Origin: CAZHFW01 sp964531675
Lineage (GTDB): Bacteria > Planctomycetota > Phycisphaerae > Phycisphaerales > UBA1924
NCBI GenBank assembly: GCA_964531675.1
Contig: CAZHFW010000046.1
Location: 1 to 25,874 of the forward strand
Direction: 5' to 3'
Length of the DNA: 25,874 bases
This document shows, one piece after another, positions 8,043 through 15,700 of this stretch. How positions within the stretch are numbered: the first letter of the stretch is position 1; the number at the start of each line of letters is the position of its first letter. The notes below the pieces were generated by a model, which saw only the letters and a list, made by a program, of their open reading frames with translations, searched no databases and had not been told where the DNA came from. Position numbers and translations under genes: made by a program.

Positions 8043-8495
8043 ATGCTGTCTCAGACCATCGAATACGCGCTGAGGGCCATGGTCTGCCTGGCCAATCTGG
8101 ATGATGGCGCGGCAGCGACCAGCGAGGTGATTGCTGGCCAGACCAAGGTGCCCAAGGGGTATCTCTCCAAGATCCTGCGCGATCTGGTCGTCGCGGAGCT
8201 TGTGACTTCCCAGAGGGGACCCAATGGCGGGTTCGCGCTCGCCAGGTCCCCCGCGAGGATCTCGATCCTTGATGTGGTCAACGCGGTCGATCCCCTGGAA
8301 CGCATCCGCAAGTGCCCGCTGGGCAATCCTGAGCACACCCAGCTGTGTCCCCTCCACAAGCGCCTCGATCAGGCGGTCGCGATGATCGAGCGTGAGTTCT
8401 CGCAGACCAACCTCGCCGAGGTGATGGAGAACGCGGCGTCGGGAAAGCGATGCACAACGCTGACCACCCCGCTGAGTATCTCCAAGCCTCGCTGA
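8043..8495 (+). CDS. Rrf2-family transcriptional regulator
   Basis: 150-residue winged-helix regulator of the Rrf2 family, which includes NsrR, IscR and RirA. The N-terminus MLSQTIEYALRAMVCLA is the classic first helix; the recognition helix lies in VPKGYLSKILRDL (residues 36-48) and the wing in RGPNGGFALAR (58-68). The sensor segment has Cys91 and Cys102 followed by His105 (spacing C-x10-C-x2-H), whereas IscR and NsrR have three cysteines in this region; a nearby third candidate is only Cys15 or a cysteine close to the C-terminus. It may hold a Fe-S cluster with an unusual ligand, or sense through a thiol pair. ATG at 8043 is chosen over an 11-residue extension from 8010 because it matches the family N-terminus. 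The adjacency to ric and nos suggests NO or redox control of these genes. Confidence 0.93.
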   Translation: MLSQTIEYALRAMVCLANLDDGAAATSEVIAGQTKVPKGYLSKILRDLVVAELVTSQRGPNGGFALARSPARISILDVVNAVDPLERIRKCPLGNPEHTQLCPLHKRLDQAVAMIEREFSQTNLAEVMENAASGKRCTTLTTPLSISKPR

Positions 8496-8577
8496 GACCT
8501 CCCGGGATCGGGGATGGCGGTCAGCCTTGACGCATATTCACCCCGAAGCGGGACTTGCGCGCGGTTCGGAGGCGATC

Positions 8578-8586
8578 TGGTATATT
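8578..8586 (+). promoter_or_regulatory. Extended -10 promoter of the PTS operon
   Basis: TGG followed by TATATT (8581-8586) is an extended -10 element (TGnTATATT). A partial -35 (TTGCGC, 8555-8560) is 20 bases upstream, too far for a standard promoter, which an extended -10 can tolerate. It is the only good promoter in the 212-base gap between the Rrf2 gene and the PTS IIC gene. Confidence 0.5.
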
Positions 8587-8592
8587 CCCGGT

Positions 8593-8609
8593 CCGGCACT
8601 TTGTGCCGG
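8593..8609 (+). promoter_or_regulatory. Hairpin at the predicted 5' end of the PTS transcript
   Basis: CCGGCAC-TTT-GTGCCGG, a perfect 7-bp stem with a 3-base loop, begins about seven bases after the -10 element, so it would sit at or near the first transcribed bases. There is no T-run after it, so it is not a standard terminator. It could be an operator, an mRNA-stabilising 5' hairpin or a regulatory leader; about 100 bases separate it from the IIC start. Confidence 0.45.
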
Positions 8610-8707
8610 GATGGTCAATCACCCGACGCGCGGTGTTCTCTCCAGGCTGGCTCGTGCTGCCTTCGGAGCGGGGCCGACGCCCGGTGCGGTTCCTGGGGTG
8701 CGCTCGA

Positions 8708-9745
8708 ATGGAATGGGTCAAGAAGCTCCGACAACACCTGCTGACCGGCGTCTCCTACGCCATCCCATTCGTGGCCTGCGGCGGCATCCTGATCGCTGCG
8801 GCCCTTGCCTTCGCCCCGGCGGGTGCGAACGGCGCGCCCGATCCGAGCGGCAGCAAGTTCCTGAGCTTCATGCTCCAGGTCGGCGTGGCATCCTTCAAGC
8901 TGATGCTCCCCATCCTGGCGGGGTACATCTCGTTCTCGATCGCCGGCAAGCCCGGTCTGGTCGCGGGCGCGATCGGCGGGTTCCTCGCCGATGAGATCAA
9001 GGCCGGCTTCCTGGGCGCGCTGGCCGCTGGCTTGCTCGCGGGTTACATCGTCCAGGCGATGAAGAAGATCCCGACCAACAAGCTCACCAAGCCGATCATG
9101 CCCATCCTGGTGATCCCGATCGTGTCCTCGCTGGCGATCGGCGTCGTGATGGTGATCCTGCTCGGGCCTCAGATCGCCCACTTCAACGAATGGCTCGGAC
9201 ATCAGCTCAAGGATCTGCAGACCGGCAACGCCATCGTTCTGGGCGCGATCCTGGGCGCGATGATCGCCTTCGACATGGGCGGCCCGGTGAACAAGGCTGC
9301 CTTCTTCTTCGCCGCTGGCCTGATCAAGGAAGGCAACTTCCAGGTGATGGGCGCGGTCGCCGCGGCGATCTGCACGCCGCCCTTGGGGATGGGGCTGGCC
9401 ACGCTGCTGGGGCGCAAGCTCTGGACCGAGGAGCAGCGCGAGTCCGGATACGCCGCCCTGGGCATGGGCATGATCGGAATCACCGAAGGTGCGATTCCCT
9501 TCGCGGCCTCTGACCCTCTCCGCGTTATTCCGAGCATCATCCTGGGCTCGATGACCGCCAGCACGATCGCGATCCTGTCGCACGTCGGAAATCACGCGCC
9601 CCACGGCGGGCCGATCGTGCTGCCCGTGATCGACAATCGACTCATGTACTGCGTCGCGATCGTCGCGGGCACCGTCGTGACGGCCCTGGCTGTCAACACC
9701 ATCAAGACCTTCTGGAAGGCCCCCGAACCCGGGAACGCCGCCTGA
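8708..9745 (+). CDS. PTS fructose-family IIC membrane component
   Basis: 345-residue integral membrane protein forming the sugar channel of a fructose/mannitol-family phosphotransferase system. The start LRQHLLTGVSYAIPFVACGGILIA is the typical first part of the fructose IIC domain, and the segment GGPVNKAAFFFAAGLI followed by GMIGITEGAIPFAASDPLRVIPS contains the conserved GITEGAIPFA substrate-site motif. IIA and IIB domains are not fused to it and are encoded by the next two genes. ATG at 8708 is used; the frame is open 51 codons further upstream across the predicted promoter and hairpin, which cannot be coding. No strong ribosome site is visible. Substrate specificity cannot be read from the sequence: fructose, mannose or mannosylglycerate-like sugars are all possible, the last two favoured by the linked alpha-mannosidase. 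Confidence 0.92.
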   Translation: MEWVKKLRQHLLTGVSYAIPFVACGGILIAAALAFAPAGANGAPDPSGSKFLSFMLQVGVASFKLMLPILAGYISFSIAGKPGLVAGAIGGFLADEIKAGFLGALAAGLLAGYIVQAMKKIPTNKLTKPIMPILVIPIVSSLAIGVVMVILLGPQIAHFNEWLGHQLKDLQTGNAIVLGAILGAMIAFDMGGPVNKAAFFFAAGLIKEGNFQVMGAVAAAICTPPLGMGLATLLGRKLWTEEQRESGYAALGMGMIGITEGAIPFAASDPLRVIPSIILGSMTASTIAILSHVGNHAPHGGPIVLPVIDNRLMYCVAIVAGTVVTALAVNTIKTFWKAPEPGNAA

Positions 9746-9792
9746 CACCGCCCTGCTTTCGTGCATCAAGAGAGACTGGAGAGGATCGGCTC

Positions 9793-10092
9793 ATGAAAAT
9801 CGTCGCGGTCACCGCCTGCCCGACCGGCATCGCCCACACCTACATGGCCGCCGAGCAGCTCGAGAAAACAGCCAAGGCTCTGGGTCACCAGATCCACGTG
9901 GAGACCCAGGGGGCCATGGGCATCGAGAACGAGCTCTCGGCCGCGGACATCCGCAGCGCGGACGTCGCGATCTTCGCGGTGGATATTGAGGTCGAACAGC
10001 TCGAACGATTCAACGGCAAGAAGGTCGTGCGCGTGGGGGTCTCCGAGGCGATCAAGAATCCCAAGGGCGTGCTGGCAAAGGCCGGCGCCTGA
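9793..10092 (+). CDS. PTS fructose-family IIB component
   Basis: 99-residue cytoplasmic phosphocarrier that passes phosphate from IIA to the incoming sugar. The active-site Cys9 lies in the diagnostic motif TACPTGIAHTYMAAE. The whole protein is a single IIB-fructose domain (Rossmann-like, ending FNGKKVVRVGVSEAIKNP). A good ribosome site, GGAGAGGA at 9778-9785, precedes the ATG. It is 47 bases after the IIC gene and nearly abuts the fused HPr-EI-IIA gene. Free-standing IIB with separate IIC resembles the Escherichia coli fry arrangement. Confidence 0.95.
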   Translation: MKIVAVTACPTGIAHTYMAAEQLEKTAKALGHQIHVETQGAMGIENELSAADIRSADVAIFAVDIEVEQLERFNGKKVVRVGVSEAIKNPKGVLAKAGA

Positions 10093-10141
10093 GTTGGCAA
10101 GCGTTGGGCGGGGGGAGATCCCGCCCGGTTCGGAACCCGCA

Positions 10142-12676
10142 TTGAAGAAGGATCAACCAGCGCAGGCGGAAGTGCGGTTCACCTGCACGCTTCACGCCGG
10201 ATTGCACGCCCGCCCCGCCAGCATGCTGGCCGAGGTGGTCCGCGGCCGGGACGCCTCCTTGACGCTGGCGAAGGCCGAGGGGACCCCCGTTGACGCGGGG
10301 AGCGTCCTCTCGATCGTCGGGCTTGACGTGAAACTCGGTGATCCGTGCGTGCTGAAGGCATCCGGACCCGATTCGCCCGCGGTGATCGCGGCGGCGCGTG
10401 AGCTGATCGATTTTGCCTGGGCGAAAGCCGAGCAAGCCCAGCCCGAAGTTCCCGGAGTCGTAGCGGGTCCGCGTCAGATCCCGTTGAGCCTTCAGGTGCA
10501 CAAGCCGAGGCTCGTCTCGGGCGTGCCAGCTTGCAGGGGCGTTGGCTCGGGCGTCGCGGTCGTGGTGGGGGGCTTGGTGCTTTCGCCGACGCTGATCTCG
10601 GCGACCCCGAAGACTCCGCAAGCCGAGCAAGAGGCTGCGACTCGGGCGCTGGACGCCTTGGCCGCTGATCTCAAGGACAGAGCGGAGCGGGCGGCCAAGC
10701 CACTGGAGCGAGAGCTGCTTCGGGCGCATTACGGCATCGCGACCGATCCCGCCTTGCGAGCGGAGATCTCCGTTCAGATTCGGGCGGGAAAGACCGCGCC
10801 GCAAGCGGTGGTTGCCGCGGGCTCAAAGTTCATGGAGACCTTGCGTGGCGCAGCCACCGCGTACATCCGTGATCGGATCGTCGATATCCAGGACATCTGC
10901 ATGCAGTCGCTGGACCGTCTCGGCGCGACCGGCGATGCGACGCGCCAGATCCGACTCGAACGCAACAGCGTCGTCGTCGCCGAAGTCCTGACTCCCAACC
11001 AGCTCATGAAGCTTGATCACGCCAAGCTCAAGGGGCTTGTGCTCGGCGCGGTGGGGATCACCTCCCACACTGTGATCCTCGCCCGCTCGCTCGGTGTGCC
11101 CACGATCATCGACGCACGCGGGGCACTCCAGCTGATCAAGCCGGGCGACGAGGTCATCGTCGATGGTCATCGGGGTGTCGCGGCCATCGCGTCGGATGCG
11201 GGTGTCCAGCGGTTCTATCAGCTCGTGGAGCGGGCCCAGCAGCGCCGACGCGAGAAGCTTGCGCCGGTGATCGGCCGCGCCGCGTCCACCAAGGACGGCA
11301 TCCGCGTCGAGATCGCCGCCAACGCGTCCACGCCTTCCGAGGCAAACCACGCGGTCGCCCAGGGCGGTGAGGGCGTCGGGCTGCTCAGAACCGAGCTGCT
11401 CTTCCTCGACCGTGCCGATCCCCCTTCGGAGGAGGAGCAGTACCACGCGTACGCGGGTGTCGTGGATGCGTGCAAAGGAAGGCCGGTCATCATCCGCACG
11501 CTCGACATCGGCGGAGACAAGCCCGCAGCTTACATGTCGATTCCGGGCGAAGACAATCCGTTCCTCGGATGCCGGGGAATCCGCCTTTACCCGCAATACC
11601 ACGCGCTGCTCCGGAGCCAGCTTCGCGCCATCCTGCGCGCCTCCGCCAAGGGGCCCGTCAAGGTCATGGCTCCGATGGTCGCGACGGTCTCGGAAGCCTC
11701 CTGGTTCCGTGATCAGGTCCGCGGCGTGCAGGCTGAACTGCGTGCCGAGGGCGTGGCGTTCGACGAGAAGATGCCCATCGGCGTGATGGTCGAAGTCCCC
11801 GCGGTGTCGCTCGTGATCGATGAGCTCGGCGAAGTCGTGGACTTCCTCAGCGTCGGCACCAACGACCTCTGCCAGTATTGGATGGCGGTTGACCGCGGGA
11901 ACAAGGCCGTCTCCTCGCTTTACAGCGCCAGGCAGCCTTCGTTCCTCAGGCTGCTCTCCGGGATCGTCCGGGCCGCTCGCGCCAAGGGTGTTTGGATCGG
12001 CGTCTGCGGCGAGATGGCCAGCGATCGGCTCCATTTGCCATTGCTTGTCGCGATGGGCGTGAATGAGATCAGCGTCGCGCCGAGCGAAATCCTCACGCTC
12101 AAGGCGGCGCTGGCGAATCTCGACAGCAAGGCTTGTCAGGAAGTGCTGGCCGCTGCGCTCGCGTGCCGGACGCCGGAAGAAGTCACGAATCTGCTCCGAA
12201 GCAAAGGCGGCGCGAGCAGCGGAGGGGGCGTCATCGAACCCAACGCCATCGTCTGCGGCAGCGACGCTGCGAGCAAGCACGAGGCCATTCGTGAGGGTGT
12301 TGACGCCATCTCTGTCAGCGGCCGCACCGAGGATCCTGACGCGATCGAGCGCGCCATCTGGGCTCGTGAGGAAACCTATTCCACGGGCCTGGGCTACGGC
12401 TTTGCGATCCCGCATTGCAAGACCGAAGGCGTCACCGAGGCCACCCTCGCGGTCGTCAAGCTCACCACTCCCATCGAGTGGGGCTCGAATGACGGTCAGC
12501 CCGTCGACATCATGCTCATGCTTGCGGTCCCCGCCGCGGATACCGCCGGGACGCACATGAAGGTTTTCGCCAAGCTTGCCCGAAAGCTCATGCACGAATC
12601 CTTCCGCTCGCGTCTGCGTGACGCGGCGGATCCAAACACAATCCTCAAGACGCTGGAGGAGGAACTCCAGCTCTGA
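10142..12676 (+). CDS. Fused PTS multiphosphoryl-transfer protein HPr-EI-IIA(Fru)
   Basis: 844-residue cytoplasmic protein with all remaining PTS phosphocarriers. The HPr domain (about residues 10-95) has phospho-His22 in GLHARPAS and a Ser at position 54 that lines up with regulatory Ser46. Enzyme I follows (about 120-690): phospho-His309 in GITSHTVILAR, the PEP-binding barrel with LLRTELLFLDR and RTLDIGGDKP, and catalytic Cys622 in GVCGEMA. A fructose-type IIA domain (about 695-844) has phospho-His758 in GFAIPHCKT. The order HPr-EI-IIA matches Escherichia coli FryA. The start is uncertain: no in-frame ATG exists. TTG at 10142 is used; TTG at 10094 (AAAGG upstream) and GTG at 10172, right at the HPr domain, are alternatives. 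Frame continuing upstream into the IIB gene is overlap, not coding. Confidence 0.93.
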   Translation: MKKDQPAQAEVRFTCTLHAGLHARPASMLAEVVRGRDASLTLAKAEGTPVDAGSVLSIVGLDVKLGDPCVLKASGPDSPAVIAAARELIDFAWAKAEQAQPEVPGVVAGPRQIPLSLQVHKPRLVSGVPACRGVGSGVAVVVGGLVLSPTLISATPKTPQAEQEAATRALDALAADLKDRAERAAKPLERELLRAHYGIATDPALRAEISVQIRAGKTAPQAVVAAGSKFMETLRGAATAYIRDRIVDIQDICMQSLDRLGATGDATRQIRLERNSVVVAEVLTPNQLMKLDHAKLKGLVLGAVGITSHTVILARSLGVPTIIDARGALQLIKPGDEVIVDGHRGVAAIASDAGVQRFYQLVERAQQRRREKLAPVIGRAASTKDGIRVEIAANASTPSEANHAVAQGGEGVGLLRTELLFLDRADPPSEEEQYHAYAGVVDACKGRPVIIRTLDIGGDKPAAYMSIPGEDNPFLGCRGIRLYPQYHALLRSQLRAILRASAKGPVKVMAPMVATVSEASWFRDQVRGVQAELRAEGVAFDEKMPIGVMVEVPAVSLVIDELGEVVDFLSVGTNDLCQYWMAVDRGNKAVSSLYSARQPSFLRLLSGIVRAARAKGVWIGVCGEMASDRLHLPLLVAMGVNEISVAPSEILTLKAALANLDSKACQEVLAAALACRTPEEVTNLLRSKGGASSGGGVIEPNAIVCGSDAASKHEAIREGVDAISVSGRTEDPDAIERAIWAREETYSTGLGYGFAIPHCKTEGVTEATLAVVKLTTPIEWGSNDGQPVDIMLMLAVPAADTAGTHMKVFAKLARKLMHESFRSRLRDAADPNTILKTLEEELQL

Positions 12677-12731
12677 TCGCCGATTCACGGGTCCTTGGGC
12701 CCTCTCCCTGACCTCTTACTCCGAGCCACCC

Positions 12732-15700
12732 ATGCGGAACATGCTCCCACTCGTCGCCGGTCTGGCCGTTTCCCTCCACGCTTTTGCGGCGTTCGCGGGC
12801 GATGAACCCGTGGCCGCCCCCGCGCAGCCAAAGCACGAAACGCCGGATCTGCTCAAGCAGCCCACGCTCTACGTGGTCGGGTACGCGCACCTGGACACCC
12901 AATGGCGCTGGACCTACGCGGACACCATCCGCGAGTACATCCCCAAGACGCTTGACGACAACTTCAAGCTCTTCGACAAGTACCCGAGCTACATCTTCAA
13001 CTTCAGCGGTTCGCGCCGGTACCGCATGATGCAGGAGTACTACCCCGAGAAGTACGCCAAGCTCAAGGACTACGTCGCCGCCGGCCGCTGGTTCCCCTGC
13101 GGCTCCTCGGTCGACGAGAACGACGCCAACGTTCCGTCCGCCGAGTCCTTCGTCCGCCACATCCTCTACGGCAACAAGTTCTTCCGCAACGAGTTCGGCG
13201 TCGCGAGCGAAGAGTTCATGCTTCCCGACTGCTTCGGATTCCCCGCCGCCATGCCCACCATCCTGGCGCACTGCGGTCTCAAGGGCTTCTCCACCCAGAA
13301 GCTGACCTGGAACGCGGTCGTTCCGATTCCCTTCAAGGTCGGCGTTTGGGAAGGACCCGACGGCCGGAGCGTGACCGCAGCCTTCGACCCCGGCGCGTAC
13401 GTCGGCGAGGTCCGCGAGAACCTGGCCAACAGCGATTCCTGGAAGGCCCGCATCGCCGCCAACGGCAAAGCCTCGGGCGTGCTCGCGGACTATCACTACT
13501 TCGGCACAGGCGACACCGGCGGCGCGCCCACCGAACGCTCCGTCGACATGGTCGAGAAGAGCGTGAACACCCAGGGCGCGATCAAGATCATCTCGAGCAA
13601 CGCCGACCAGCTCTTCAAGGACATCACGCCCGACCTCAAGGCCATGCTCCCGACGTACAAGGGCGAACTGATGCTCACCGAGCACTCGGCCGGGTCCGTC
13701 ACGTCGCAGGCGTACATGAAGCGGTGGAACCGCAAGAACGAGCACCTGGCCGCAGCCGCGGAGCGAGCCTCCCTGGGCGCCTGGTGGCTCGGCGCTCGCC
13801 CCTATCCCGCGACCAAGCTTGAGGATGCCTGGTATCTCCTGCTCGGCTCGCAGATGCATGACATCCTGCCCGGCACGAGCCTCCCCAAGGCCTACGAGTT
13901 CTCGTGGAACGACGAGGTCCTGGCCGCCAACCAGTTCCAGGACGTCATCAAGGACGCGAGCAGCGCGATCGTCTCGGCCATGGATACCCGCGCTCCGGGC
14001 AAGCCGATCGTCGTCTTCAACCCGCTCTCCTTCGCCCGCGAAGACGTGGTCGAGATCGAAGTCGCGACCAATGGCTCGCCGGCCAAGGGTGTCAAGGTCA
14101 CGAGCCCCGACGGCAAGTCGGTTCCCGCCCAGGTGCTCTCGGTTGAGAACGGGACCGCTCGCGTCGCGTTCGTCGCCAAGACGCCCTCGGTGAGCTATTC
14201 GACCTACGGCGTCGAACTGACCGCGGACGCCGCAGCTGCCCCTTCATCGCTCAAGGTGCAGGACAACCAGCTCGAGAACGAGTACTACATCGTCAGGGTC
14301 AACGCCGAAGGCGACGTCGCCTCGATCTTCGACAAGCTCGCCAAGAAGGAGCTGCTCGCTTCGCCCATGAGGCTCGGGCTCCACTACGAGAACCCCAAGC
14401 ACTGGCCCGCATGGAACCAGGACTGGGCCGACCGCAAGCTCCCGCCCAAGGCCTTCGCGGGCGGTCCCGCGACCATGCGCGTGATCGAGAACGGTCCCGC
14501 CCGTGTCGCGATCGAAGTCACCCAGCACGCCGAAGGGTCGACATTCGTGCAGCACATCCGACTGGCCTCGGGAGAAGCCGGAAAGCGCGTCGAGTTCTCG
14601 ACGGACATTGACTGGCAGACCCGTGAACGCAGCCTCCGCGTTCACTTCCCGCTCACCGTCTCCAATCCCAAGGCCTCCTACGACCTGGCCGCCGGTGTGC
14701 TCGAGCGAGGCAATGGCTACGAGAAGCAGTACGAATACTCGTTCCACGAGTGGTTCGATCTCACCGACGCCAGCAAGTCCTACGGCGTCACCGCGATGTG
14801 CGACAGCAAGTACGGCGCTGACAAGCCCACCGACAACGTCGTGAGGCTGACGCTCCTGCACACCCCGGGCGTCCAGGGAGGCTACCCCGATCAGGCGACG
14901 CAGGACCTGGGCAAGCATCGCGTGCTCTACGCCCTCTACGGCCACGACGGCGCCTGGCAGGCTGCAAACGGATACGCACAGGCCTCGAGGCTGAACCAGC
15001 CCTTGCTCGCCTTCCACGCCCAGGCTCACGAGGGCGCCCTTGGCAAGAGCCACTCCCTGCTGGGTGTGAGTGATTCCAAGGTCTCGATCAGCGCCGCCAA
15101 GAAGGCCGAGGCCTCCGATGAGATCATCGTCCGCCTCCGCGAACACGTGGGATCCGACGCGAAGAACGTCAAGGTGACGTTCGCTCAGCCCGTGATCTCC
15201 GCTCGCGAAGTGGATGGTCAGGAGCGTGAGATCGGGTCCGCCACCGTCACGGACGGGGCGCTCGTCGCCGACGTCCATGGCTTCGGGCTCCGTGCGTTCG
15301 CGGTAAAGCTCGGCAAGCCCGCAGCGTCGGTCCCCGCTGTCGCCAGCACGCCGATCGACCTGCCCTTCAACTCCGACGTCATCGCGTCCCGCGAAAAGCT
15401 CACCGATGGCGTCATGGGCGCCGACGGCAGCACGTATCCCGGATCGATGATTCCCGCATCCCTCACCGCGGAAGGTGTGACGTTCAAGCTCGGATCTGTC
15501 GCCGATGGCGCCAAGAACGCCCTCGCCTCCAACGGGCAGGAGATCAGCCTCCCGCAAGGTGGCTACGACCGTCTGTACCTGCTCGCCGCCGCGGAACGCG
15601 ACGTGTCGAGCACGCTTGAAGTGGACGGCAAGCCCGTGCCGCTGCACGTTCAGGACTGGAAGGGTTACGTCGGTCAGTGGGACAATCGCCTCTGGCCCGA

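Noticed and set aside
8555..8707. N-terminal extension of the IIC frame
   Set aside because: It covers the predicted promoter and 5' hairpin, is Arg-rich and does not resemble the IIC family start.
10823..12688. 621-codon open frame on the - strand inside the fused PTS gene
   Set aside because: The + strand shows intact EI and IIA active sites; the antisense product has no recognisable motif.
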